This document shows positions 44,970 to 52,024 of a stretch of 64,000 nucleotides of DNA, in pieces; position 1 is the stretch's first letter, and every line of letters starts with the position of its first letter. The stretch comes from Flagellimonas olearia (GTDB taxonomy: Bacteria; Bacteroidota; Bacteroidia; Flavobacteriales; Flavobacteriaceae): the NCBI RefSeq assembly GCF_009184425.1, contig NZ_WELG01000001.1, positions 310,001 through 374,000 of the forward strand, read 5' to 3'. Made by a program: the position numbers and the translations under genes. The notes under the pieces were generated by a model. That model was given only the letters and a program-made list of their open reading frames with translations, had not been told where the DNA came from and did no database searches.

Positions 44970-45452
44970 ATGGAAAATCAAACATCAAGAAGATCATCAT
45001 TCAAGCGAATTGGAGTAGGATTGGCAGCTCTATTTGGAGTTGGGGCAACAGCCGCTGCAAAAGCCATGACCGGAGGAGAAAAAGCTAAAAAAGAAATAGT
45101 TGGTGATATTGTGACCGACCAAGATGTTCCTTTGTTCTCTGGAGCTGTAAAACATGGAAACACTTTGTATATTGCAGGTAAAGGGGCACACGTTGAACCT
45201 TTCGAAATAAAAGCGCATACCAAAATTGTTTTGGACAACATCCAAAAGGAGTTGGAAAAGAACGGTTCCTCCATGGATAAAGTGCTAAAGGTGAATGTAT
45301 ATTTGGCAGACCTTAACGATTATCACGCCATGAACGAGGTGTACCGTGGTCGATTTGGAAACAATCCTCCTGTAAGAACTACTGTGGCTACGTACGGTGG
45401 TGTACCTGGAGATTCCTTGGTGGAGATTGACTGTATAGCTGCTTTGGACTAA
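44970..45452 (+). CDS. Exported RidA-family enamine/imine deaminase
   Basis: RidA proteins hydrolyse reactive enamine/imine intermediates released by PLP enzymes. This 160-residue member has the family core ('DVPLFSGAVKHGNTLYIAGK', 'NIQKELEKNGSSMDKVLKVN', 'VYLADLNDYHAMNEVYRGRF') and keeps the deaminase Arg, R136 in 'NPPVRTTVATYGG', plus 'VEIDCIAAL'. Unusually it carries about 35 extra N-terminal residues with 'SRRSSFKRIGVGLAALFGVG' and an Ala-rich cleavage region, a Tat-like signal. The arginine motif is one residue off consensus, so Sec export is possible. Its place right after an exported ammonia-lyase suggests it finishes that reaction in the periplasm. Confidence 0.86.
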   Translation: MENQTSRRSSFKRIGVGLAALFGVGATAAAKAMTGGEKAKKEIVGDIVTDQDVPLFSGAVKHGNTLYIAGKGAHVEPFEIKAHTKIVLDNIQKELEKNGSSMDKVLKVNVYLADLNDYHAMNEVYRGRFGNNPPVRTTVATYGGVPGDSLVEIDCIAALD

Positions 45453-45480
45453 ACAAATAGTACAAACGATTAACTTAAAT

Positions 45481-46413
45481 ATGATGAAACATATGTTCAA
45501 ACTGAACATTGCCATAGTATTTTTATTTTTTATCTCAATAGGTCTGAAGGGTCAGACAATCCCAAAAGAAGAATTGGTTTTCTTGACTTCGGAGTGGAAA
45601 GGCGAACGTTTTCCTGACGGGCGTCCACGCATTCCGGATGATATTGTGGAGAGAGCCAAAAAAATTGGGATAGACGATGCTTGGACCGTTCTCAATAACG
45701 AAGGGTATACCAACCAGTTCGAAGGGAATTGGAAAATGATCCATGACGATGTTGCCGTCGTAGGTCGTGCGCTAACGGCCATGTACATGCCAAGCCGACC
45801 CGATGTTGAAACTAACATCAAGGCACGTGGACATGCCGAGGGCAGAAAAGGGAATACCAATTCCTGGCCCATCGATATGCTTACCCAGGGAGATGTCTAT
45901 GTTGCGGATGGCTTTGGTAAAATTGATGCCGGTACACTTATGGGTGCTACTTTGGCCACTTCAATTTTTAGCAAGTCTGGCAACGGTGTGGTCTTCAACG
46001 GAAGTGCAAGGGATTTGGAAACGGTCAAGGAATTGCAAGGTTTCAATGCTTTTGTACGGGATTTCCATCCTTCTTTTTTGGAGGAAATGGTAACCATGGG
46101 ACTCAATGTGCCCATCCGTATGGGTGCTGCCATAGTACTTCCCGGTGATTTGGTGATCGCCAAACAGGAAGGTGTCCTTTTTGTACCGGCCCATTTGGCC
46201 GAACAAGTTGTGGCCACTGCAGAGTTCGTGGCCCTAAAGGATGTGTTCGGTTTTGAGATGATAAAAACCAAAAAATACACCACAGGTGAGATTGATAGCC
46301 AATGGACCGATAAAATCAAAAGTGATTTTATCACATGGCTAAAAGGAAAGCCTGAACTTGGCAAAATGACCAGGGAAGAACTGGACAAGGTCTTGAGTAA
46401 AAGGACCTGGTAG
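45481..46413 (+). CDS. Exported RraA-family (HMG aldolase/demethylmenaquinone methyltransferase-like) protein
   Basis: A 310-residue RraA-fold protein with signal peptide ('LFFISIGLKGQ'). The family's metal and oxyacid site is visible in 'VYVADGFGKIDAGTLMGATL' and 'VVFNGSARDLETVKEL', where the Arg-Asp pair is the usual substrate/metal contact. Known relatives are class II pyruvate aldolases and oxaloacetate decarboxylases, or the RNase E inhibitor RraA. A periplasmic copy cannot be an RNase E regulator. It may act on a keto-acid made in this pathway, but I cannot assign a reaction. Acidic, long N- and C-terminal extensions set it apart from 160-residue classical RraA. Confidence 0.75.
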   Translation: MMKHMFKLNIAIVFLFFISIGLKGQTIPKEELVFLTSEWKGERFPDGRPRIPDDIVERAKKIGIDDAWTVLNNEGYTNQFEGNWKMIHDDVAVVGRALTAMYMPSRPDVETNIKARGHAEGRKGNTNSWPIDMLTQGDVYVADGFGKIDAGTLMGATLATSIFSKSGNGVVFNGSARDLETVKELQGFNAFVRDFHPSFLEEMVTMGLNVPIRMGAAIVLPGDLVIAKQEGVLFVPAHLAEQVVATAEFVALKDVFGFEMIKTKKYTTGEIDSQWTDKIKSDFITWLKGKPELGKMTREELDKVLSKRTW

Positions 46414-46439
46414 AGAAGATAAAAGACTAATAAACATTT

Positions 46440-46934
46440 ATGACTGTAAAAAATAGTACGGCCATTGCCCTTTCGGCAATGGCCCTGTTGCTATCCCTAG
46501 CTTCCTGCGGGGATGCCCAACAGAAACAGGAAGAGACAACAACAGTGGTTGAATCCGCAGCCCCTGCGCCTAAAGTATCGGACGTGGAAGCTGTGGTTTT
46601 GGAATTTAACAAGGCATTGGAAAATCCAACCCGTGAGGTGCTGGAAAAGCTTTGTTCGGATAAAATGACCTATGGCCACTCCAGTGGATTGGTACAGGAC
46701 AAAGAGACCTTTATTGATGATGTGCTCAATGGCCCTTTTGATTTTCAATCAGTGACCGGACCAGAGCAGACCATAACCCTATCGGGCAATACCGCAGTGG
46801 TGCGTAACATCTTTTTGGCCAGTGCCACCAAAGATGGTGAACCCTTGGAAATCAAGATAGGGAACATGCAGATCTATGAACTCTCCGAAAGTGGGGAATG
46901 GCAATTATTGGCCAGACAAGCCTTTAAATTATAG
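46440..46934 (+). CDS. NTF2/SnoaL-like small lipoprotein
   Basis: A 164-residue lipoprotein (lipobox 'LLSLASCGDAQ') with an acidic linker and then a cone-shaped NTF2-like fold of the DUF4440/SnoaL type: 'VEAVVLEFNKALENPTREVL', 'KLCSDKMTYGHSSGLVQDKE', 'VVRNIFLASATKDGEP', 'GEWQLLARQAFKL'. Residues resembling a small-ligand pocket are present ('YGHSSG'), but no catalysis can be claimed. As part of the operon it may bind or isomerise a pathway intermediate, or it may be an assembly factor. Confidence 0.7.
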   Translation: MTVKNSTAIALSAMALLLSLASCGDAQQKQEETTTVVESAAPAPKVSDVEAVVLEFNKALENPTREVLEKLCSDKMTYGHSSGLVQDKETFIDDVLNGPFDFQSVTGPEQTITLSGNTAVVRNIFLASATKDGEPLEIKIGNMQIYELSESGEWQLLARQAFKL

Positions 46935-46994
46935 GCAAGCGTTCCTTAAGGGAACAACAACTGTACATAAGAATAACCAAAACAAACTTGACTT

Positions 46995-48101
46995 TTGAAA
47001 AAATTAAATAAACACTCAATTTCCTTGGGGATTTCCCTGCTTTTGCTGGTTATTGCCATAGGCATGGCCGCAACGGGTAACTTACCTAGTGCAGGTCTCG
47101 TGATCATTGGCATATTTGTTTTTTGTGCCTATGGTTTCAGTGGGTACGAATCTTTGAATGGCAATGTGTTCACGGCCTTGATATTTGCCGGGGTGACATT
47201 GGCTTTGTATTATCCCCAATATTTCACCTATATAGGTGACTTCAAGCTAACAGGATTGATCATCCCTTTGATCCAGATAATCATGTTTGGTATGGGAACC
47301 TCCATGAGCGTCAACGATTTTGTGGGAATCATTAAAACTCCAAAAGGGGTTTTGGTAGGGGTAACCGCCCAATTGGCCATTATGCCGGTTATGGGTTTCC
47401 TATTGGCTACCATTAGCGATTTTCCACCGGAGATTGCCGCTGGTATTGTATTGATCGGTTGTTCACCCAGTGGGGTGGCATCCAATGTAATGGCCTATTT
47501 GGCCAAAGCAAATTTGGCGCTTTCCATTACCATTACGTCCATAGCTACGCTTTTGGCCCCATTTGTCACTCCTTTGTTGATGAAACTATTGGCAGGGGAA
47601 TTCATCGAAATAGATGTGTTGGGTATGATGTGGAGCATTGTTAAAATGATCATCTTGCCCATTGGGGCTGGTTTGTTGTTCAACAAACTAAGAGGCGATG
47701 GAGCCAAATGGTTGGATAAGGCCATGCCCATAATTTCCATGTTGGGTATAGGATTGATCATTGTGGTGATTACTGCTGCCGGAAGGGACAGTCTATTGGA
47801 TATAGGTGGTGTGCTGATGCTATTGGTATTGGTGCATAACCTTTTTGGATATACCTTGGGCTATTGGTTCGCACGACTTGTGGGCATGTCCGAGAGGGAT
47901 TCCAGAACCATATCCATAGAAGTGGGAATGCAGAATGGCGGACTGGCTTCGGGTATTGCAAACTCCTTGGGCAAAATTGCCACCATGGGACTTGCACCTG
48001 CCGTATTTGGTCCGTTAATGAACATCACGGGATCTATATTGGCCTCGTACTGGCACAAAAGACTTCCGGAAGGTGAAGAAGTTGAGGAAGATAAAGAGTA
48101 A
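46995..48101 (+). CDS. BASS-family (bile acid:sodium symporter-like) organic-anion transporter
   Basis: A 368-residue inner-membrane protein with about ten helices and both BASS signatures: 'IGCSPSGVASNVMAYLAK' and 'SIEVGMQNGGLASGIANSLG', the crossing-helix segments that bind sodium and substrate. Relatives carry bile acids, pantoate, pyruvate and other organic anions. Placed between periplasmic enzymes and cytoplasmic KDG kinase, it is the only membrane carrier in the operon, so it is the best candidate for importing 2-keto-3-deoxygluconate or the amino-aldonate. The gene seems to begin with TTG: an in-frame stop lies just upstream and the next Met falls at the end of the first helix. Confidence 0.83.
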   Translation: MKKLNKHSISLGISLLLLVIAIGMAATGNLPSAGLVIIGIFVFCAYGFSGYESLNGNVFTALIFAGVTLALYYPQYFTYIGDFKLTGLIIPLIQIIMFGMGTSMSVNDFVGIIKTPKGVLVGVTAQLAIMPVMGFLLATISDFPPEIAAGIVLIGCSPSGVASNVMAYLAKANLALSITITSIATLLAPFVTPLLMKLLAGEFIEIDVLGMMWSIVKMIILPIGAGLLFNKLRGDGAKWLDKAMPIISMLGIGLIIVVITAAGRDSLLDIGGVLMLLVLVHNLFGYTLGYWFARLVGMSERDSRTISIEVGMQNGGLASGIANSLGKIATMGLAPAVFGPLMNITGSILASYWHKRLPEGEEVEEDKE

Positions 48102-48154
48102 GAAATCAGATTAAATTAAACAATAACAAACAAATAATACGATTAGTAGAAGGA

Positions 48155-49201
48155 ATGAAAAGAGTTGTGACATTTGGTGAAATTATGCTGCGATTGGCCC
48201 CTGAAGGGTTTTTAAGGTTTTCGCAAGCAAGTAGTTTTGATGTGGTGTATGGTGGAGGAGAGTCCAATGTGGCCGTTTCCTTGGCCAATTATGGGGTTCC
48301 TGTGGATTTTGTGACACGGCTTCCCAAAAACGATATAGGGGAATGTGCCCTTATGGAGATGCGAAAAAGAGGCGTTGGCACCGAGCATATTGTGTTTGGT
48401 GGAGACCGTCTTGGGATTTACTTCTTGGAAACCGGAGCGGTGAGCAGGGGAAGTAAAGTGGTCTATGACCGTGCCCATTCGGCCATGGCCGAGATCACCA
48501 AAGGCATGGTGGATTGGGATGCTGTTTTTGAAGGAGCCGAATGGTTTCACTGGACAGGTATTACCCCCGCTATTTCCCAAGGAGCTGCCGATGCTTGTAT
48601 TGAAGCCGTTAAAGCCGCAAAAAAATTGGGACTAACGGTTTCCACAGACCTTAACTACAGAGCAAAACTTTGGAAGTACTGTGACGATGCCAAACGTGAG
48701 GAAATCATGTCCGAACTGACCTCATACTGCGATATTGTATTGGGTAATGAGGAAGATGCCGAGAAGCACTTTGGAATCAAACCAGAAGGATTGGACATTA
48801 CTACCCAGGGTGAACATGTAAAGGCCGAAGCCTTTTTGTCGGTTTGTAAGCAAATGATGGAGCGTTTCCCCAATGCCAAAAAAGTAATCACTACCCTAAG
48901 GGGATCAATATCTGCCTCGCACAACACGTGGGCAGGAGTTTTGTACGACGGAAAAACCATGTACAAGTCCAGTGAGTACCAGATTACCCATATTGTGGAC
49001 CGCGTAGGGGGTGGGGATTCGTTTATGGGAGGCCTTATTTATGGACTCCTTAAGTATCCCGAAGATGATCAGAACGCATTGGACTTTGCGGTAGCGGCTT
49101 CTTGCCTTAAACATACCATCAAGGGAGATGCGAACTTGGTAACCGTGGATGAAGTGGAAAAACTCATGGGAGGAGATGCCTCCGGACGAGTTGCCCGATA
49201 A
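48155..49201 (+). CDS. kdgK: 2-keto-3-deoxygluconate kinase (PfkB family)
   Basis: A 348-residue PfkB-type sugar kinase without signal peptide, hence cytoplasmic. The opening 'VVTFGEIMLRLAPEGFLRFS' and 'DVVYGGGESNVAVSLANYG' are those of KDG kinases, and the C-terminal active-site motif is 'VDRVGGGDSFMGGLIYGL' with the catalytic Asp before 'SF'. It would phosphorylate 2-keto-3-deoxygluconate to KDPG using ATP. The KDPG aldolase gene follows after 31 bases, making a complete two-step exit into glycolysis. 2-keto-3-deoxygalactonate could also be accepted. Confidence 0.9.
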   Translation: MKRVVTFGEIMLRLAPEGFLRFSQASSFDVVYGGGESNVAVSLANYGVPVDFVTRLPKNDIGECALMEMRKRGVGTEHIVFGGDRLGIYFLETGAVSRGSKVVYDRAHSAMAEITKGMVDWDAVFEGAEWFHWTGITPAISQGAADACIEAVKAAKKLGLTVSTDLNYRAKLWKYCDDAKREEIMSELTSYCDIVLGNEEDAEKHFGIKPEGLDITTQGEHVKAEAFLSVCKQMMERFPNAKKVITTLRGSISASHNTWAGVLYDGKTMYKSSEYQITHIVDRVGGGDSFMGGLIYGLLKYPEDDQNALDFAVAASCLKHTIKGDANLVTVDEVEKLMGGDASGRVAR

Positions 49202-49232
49202 CAAGTATTATTTAGAATAGAAGAAGATATAT

Positions 49233-49907
49233 ATGGCAAGGTACAGTAGATTGGAAGTAGCACAGGTCATGCAGGAAACTGGCATGGTTCCGTTGTTCTA
49301 TCACCCAGATGTGGAACTTGGAAAAAAAGTGCTCAAAGCCTGTTATGATGGAGGCGCACGTTTATTGGAATTCACGGCCCGTGGCGATTTTGCTTACGAG
49401 GTCTTTTCAGAACTCAACAAGTACGCTTTGGCCGAACTCCCAGGTATGATTATGGGAGTGGGGTCCATTACGGATGCAGCTGCAGCTTCACTTTTTATAC
49501 AGATGGGGGCAAACTTTATTGTGACCCCATCGTTGCGAGAGGACATTGCAGTGACCTGTAACCGTAGAAAAATAATGTATTCACCAGGCTGTGGAAGTCT
49601 AACGGAGATCAACCGGGCGGAAGAGCTTGGTGTGGAAATCATTAAACTGTTCCCGGGATCAACCTATGGCCCCGGCTTCGTGAAGGCCATAAAGGGACCA
49701 CAACCATGGACCAGCATTATGCCTACCGGAGGGGTAAGCACGGAAACCGACAACCTGAAAGCATGGTTTGCCTCTGGGGTCACTTGCGTGGGCATGGGAT
49801 CTCAACTGATCAGCAAACAAATTTTAGCGGATCAAGATTATGCCGGACTGGAAGCATTGGTCAGTGATACCTTAAAGAACATCAAGGAAATCCGGAGCGG
49901 ACTCTGA
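49233..49907 (+). CDS. eda: KDPG/KHG-type aldolase
   Basis: Class I aldolase that splits 2-keto-3-deoxy-6-phosphogluconate into pyruvate and glyceraldehyde-3-phosphate. The Schiff-base Lys is K138 in 'GVEIIKLFPGSTYGPGF', with the proton-transfer Glu and phosphate Arg in 'LEFTARGDFA' (near 46-50) and the glycine loop 'IMPTGGVSTETDNL'. At 224 residues it has family length and no signal peptide. It is the last gene of the operon; a strong terminator follows 30 bases after the stop. Confidence 0.93.
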   Translation: MARYSRLEVAQVMQETGMVPLFYHPDVELGKKVLKACYDGGARLLEFTARGDFAYEVFSELNKYALAELPGMIMGVGSITDAAAASLFIQMGANFIVTPSLREDIAVTCNRRKIMYSPGCGSLTEINRAEELGVEIIKLFPGSTYGPGFVKAIKGPQPWTSIMPTGGVSTETDNLKAWFASGVTCVGMGSQLISKQILADQDYAGLEALVSDTLKNIKEIRSGL

Positions 49908-49936
49908 ATATAGGGATAAGCTTACTATAAGTTTGT

Positions 49937-49976
49937 AAAGCCAATAGCAAAGAATTTTGTTATTGGCTTTCTTTTT
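49937..49976 (+). terminator. Rho-independent terminator of the oxidative operon
   Basis: AAAGCCAATA and TATTGGCTTT form a ten-base stem, extended inward by GCAAA/TTTGT pairing, and are followed by CTTTTTG. It cleanly closes the twelve-gene operon. Confidence 0.9.
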
Positions 49977-50015
49977 GAATAACATTTAGTGTTTGAAAAC
50001 ATAGGGAACCCTAAG

Positions 50016-50027
50016 TAGTCAACCGTA
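50016..50027. promoter_or_regulatory. Small inverted repeat upstream of the exported isomerase-like gene
   Basis: Within about 80 bases upstream of the next gene, the arms TAGGG and CCCTA flank AA. The sequence near it vaguely resembles the AGGGT-type motif but with different spacing, so I list it only as a possible operator. Exact end points are approximate. Confidence 0.2.
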
Positions 50028-50092
50028 GTATTCAGGGGCAGGAATAATCCCAAGAAAATCCTATATTGAACAGAAATTAATCTATACATACA

Positions 50093-50968
50093 ATGATGAA
50101 AACAGATTTAAAATCAGCCAAAGGTATTCTATTTGCATTTTTAGGGTTGTTTTTAGCAGTAGTCGTAAATGCCCAAGAAAACTTTGGGGGGTTGGCCCTG
50201 TATACGGTCAGGGATAATATGGGAGATGATGCTAAAGCAACCTTGGAGAAAGTGGAAGAGGCAGGCTATGCCTACGTGGAGGCTGCTGGTTACAGCGATG
50301 GAAAGTACTACGGAATGGCCCCGGAGGATTTTAAGGCGTATTTAAATAGCTTGGGATTACAACCTGTAAGTACCCATCAGGCATCGGCTACTTTAGATAA
50401 TATTGACACGGAACTGGCAGCTGCCAAAAAAGCTGGATTTGAGTACTTTGTCATTCCAGTGCCCCCAATGGGACTTTTTACCTATAACTCGGAAACCAAG
50501 AGTATGGGAATGAAAGGTCCTATATCCGATTTGGCAGAAATACTTACCCAAATGGGGAAAAAGTGCGAGACCGTTGGTTTAAAGTTATTGTACCACAACC
50601 ACGATTTTGAATACAAAGTAAATGAAGAGGGTATTGTGCCCATTGACTATCTTTTGGAGCATACAGACCCAAAATATGTAAACTTTCAAATGGACTTGTA
50701 TTGGGTAACTAAGGCTGGTGCCGATCCCCTTGCGTATTTTGAAAAGTATCCAGGGCGATTTAAGGCGTGGCATGTCAAGGATATGGATGAAGAGGGAAAG
50801 TTTGCCCCCGTGGGTGAAGGTACCATCGATTTTAAACGGATTTTGGCTCAAAAAGAAGATTCCGGGATGGTAAAATATTTTGTGGAACAGGACAGGACCT
50901 GGGACCAAAAACCCATGGAAGTGATAAAAATTAGCCATGAAGGACTGAAAGAAATAGGCTTTCATTAG
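50093..50968 (+). CDS. Exported sugar phosphate isomerase/epimerase-like TIM-barrel protein
   Basis: A 291-residue protein with cleavable signal ('FLAVVVNAQ') and a xylose-isomerase-like/AP-endonuclease-2 TIM barrel. Metal-site residues are recognisable: 'YVEAAGYSDG', 'LLYHNHDFEY', 'VNFQMDLYWVTKAG', 'KAWHVKDMDE' and 'YFVEQDRTWDQ'. Secreted members of this family in Bacteroidota include 3-keto-sugar dehydratases/hydrolases and epimerases, so a role on oxidised sugars is plausible. It lies just beyond the operon terminator, with its own short leader, and may belong to the same regulon. I cannot assign the reaction. Confidence 0.78.
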   Translation: MMKTDLKSAKGILFAFLGLFLAVVVNAQENFGGLALYTVRDNMGDDAKATLEKVEEAGYAYVEAAGYSDGKYYGMAPEDFKAYLNSLGLQPVSTHQASATLDNIDTELAAAKKAGFEYFVIPVPPMGLFTYNSETKSMGMKGPISDLAEILTQMGKKCETVGLKLLYHNHDFEYKVNEEGIVPIDYLLEHTDPKYVNFQMDLYWVTKAGADPLAYFEKYPGRFKAWHVKDMDEEGKFAPVGEGTIDFKRILAQKEDSGMVKYFVEQDRTWDQKPMEVIKISHEGLKEIGFH

Positions 50969-51015
50969 AGAATTGGCAGAAATGGGGGTAAAGGACATAA
51001 GAAATCAAAAAAATA

Positions 51016-51046
51016 TTTTTTACAACCGAAGACATTAGTATCTTTG
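51016..51046 (+). promoter_or_regulatory. Bacteroidota housekeeping promoter of tRNA-Arg
   Basis: A TATCTTTG element at 51039-51046 matches the -7 consensus TAnnTTTG, with a T-run 19 bases upstream in the -33 position. Initiation a few bases later would give a short leader before the tRNA. Confidence 0.75.
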
Positions 51047-51060
51047 CACCCGCAAACTTA

Positions 51061-51137
51061 GGTCGCGTAGCTCAGCTGGATAGAGCATCTGCCTTCTAAG
51101 CAGACGGTCGAAGGTTCGAATCCTTCCGCGATCACCA
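51061..51137 (+). tRNA. tRNA-Arg (anticodon TCT), CCA encoded
   Basis: The 77-base sequence folds as a cloverleaf: acceptor GGTCGCG/CGCGATC, D-arm around 'AGCTCAGCTGGATAGAGC', anticodon stem TCTGC/GCAGA with loop CTTCTAA (anticodon TCT, reading AGA), and T-arm with 'GGTTCGAATCC'. The 3' CCA is genomically encoded. Confidence 0.97.
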
Positions 51138-51145
51138 GTATTTAG

Positions 51146-51183
51146 AGACCCTTGGAGAGTTCCACTTTTTAAGGGTCTTTTTA
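51146..51183 (+). terminator. Rho-independent terminator after tRNA-Arg
   Basis: AGACCCTT and AAGGGTCT arms enclose a seventeen-base loop and run into a T-rich tail (TTTTATTT). Confidence 0.85.
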
Positions 51184-51214
51184 TTTGCAAACAATTTGCA
51201 AGCACCTTATTTTT

Positions 51215-51251
51215 TTAACAAACTTTAACATTATTTGGCTTCGTTTGTTAA
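51215..51251. repeat. Inverted repeat TTAACAAA / TTTGTTAA
   Basis: Perfect eight-base arms separated by 21 bases, each followed by a similar 'actttaa' tail. Possible regulator binding region for the third SusCD locus. Confidence 0.4.
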
Positions 51252-51258
51252 ACTTTAA

Positions 51259-51277
51259 ATAGATTAGTCTAATCTAT
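51259..51277. promoter_or_regulatory. Nineteen-base palindrome, operator-like
   Basis: ATAGATTAG-T-CTAATCTAT is a perfect palindrome with nine-base arms, the size and symmetry of a dimeric regulator site. The bound protein is unknown. Confidence 0.45.
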
Positions 51278-51566
51278 ATGATTTAGTATTCTTTCTGATG
51301 ATTTAATCCTTGGAAAATCATAAATATGATGGTCCATATTCCCGAGTTTCCTTTTCTGAATTATTGAAATCCGCAATGCCATTTTATGTCGGTGGGAATC
51401 TTCAATTTTATCAATTGGGATGAATATAGAGACCGTTCCCTATTTAATGCAATGTCTAATTGAGGAAAGGGAAGGTAGCTTAACCTCATATGAACCTCAA
51501 CTTCAAGTCCATTATCGATTCAGCCCAGCTATTATAATGCAATATGCTTTTAAAAGATTAAGAATT

Positions 51567-51598
51567 CCATAAGAAGATTATTATGCATAATCTTATGG
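51567..51598. repeat. Bulged AT-rich hairpin
   Basis: CCATAAG-(AAG)-ATTAT pairs with ATAATCTTATGG, giving twelve pairs with a three-base bulge. Function unknown. Confidence 0.35.
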
Positions 51599-51798
51599 AA
51601 ATGTAAGTTAAATCGGTTCTGAAACGTAAAATTCATGAATTTTAGAGCTTTTTTTTAAAAAATATTCAATTGAATGTCATCTATGGATAACTTCATCATC
51701 AAAATGAACTCTTACTGTTTTAAATTCAGAAGGTATTTGGCAGGGGAGGTAAAGATGCTAACTAAAAAAACGGCCCTCATGAAAACAAGATTCTAACG

Positions 51799-51833
51799 AA
51801 AAAAGCCTAGAAAATGTTGGAGGTTTTCTAGGC
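51799..51833 (-). terminator. A-tract plus hairpin in the susC 3 leader (terminator-shaped on minus strand)
   Basis: Six A residues, then GCCTAGAAAA, a nine-base loop and TTTTCTAGGC: a perfect ten-base stem with a U-tract only when read on the minus strand. It lies 191 bases before the susC start, farther than at the two FecR-controlled loci. No minus-strand gene ends here. Confidence 0.5.
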
Positions 51834-52024
51834 CTGAAATTCCAATATTGTACTGACAATATCCGAAACTACAAAAATATACTTCTTTTTTGGATTGATG
51901 AAGGTTTAGGTTCATTAATGATAAAGGTGAAGGTTTTGTGCAGTATTGGCATTGATACCTAATGTCCCATAAACGATATCGGGATAAAACACTGAAAATT
52001 AATAACTAACAAACTATTCAAATT

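Larger units (their letters stand above)
51184..52024. other. Gene-free region between tRNA-Arg and susC 3
   Basis: About 840 bases with no credible reading frame on either strand. It holds two TTTGCAA direct repeats, inverted repeats at 51215-51251 and 51259-51277, a bulged hairpin at 51567-51598 and an A-tract hairpin at 51799-51833. It probably contains the promoter and a long leader for the third SusC gene; I found no integrase relic. Confidence 0.6.

Noticed and set aside
46995-48101. KdgT-type KDG permease
   Set aside because: Both signature segments are those of the BASS family; KDG transport is only inferred from position.
51061-51137. tRNA-Arg as the attachment site of an integrated element
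   Set aside because: No integrase, no repeat of the tRNA 3' end elsewhere in the window, and no change in gene type after it.
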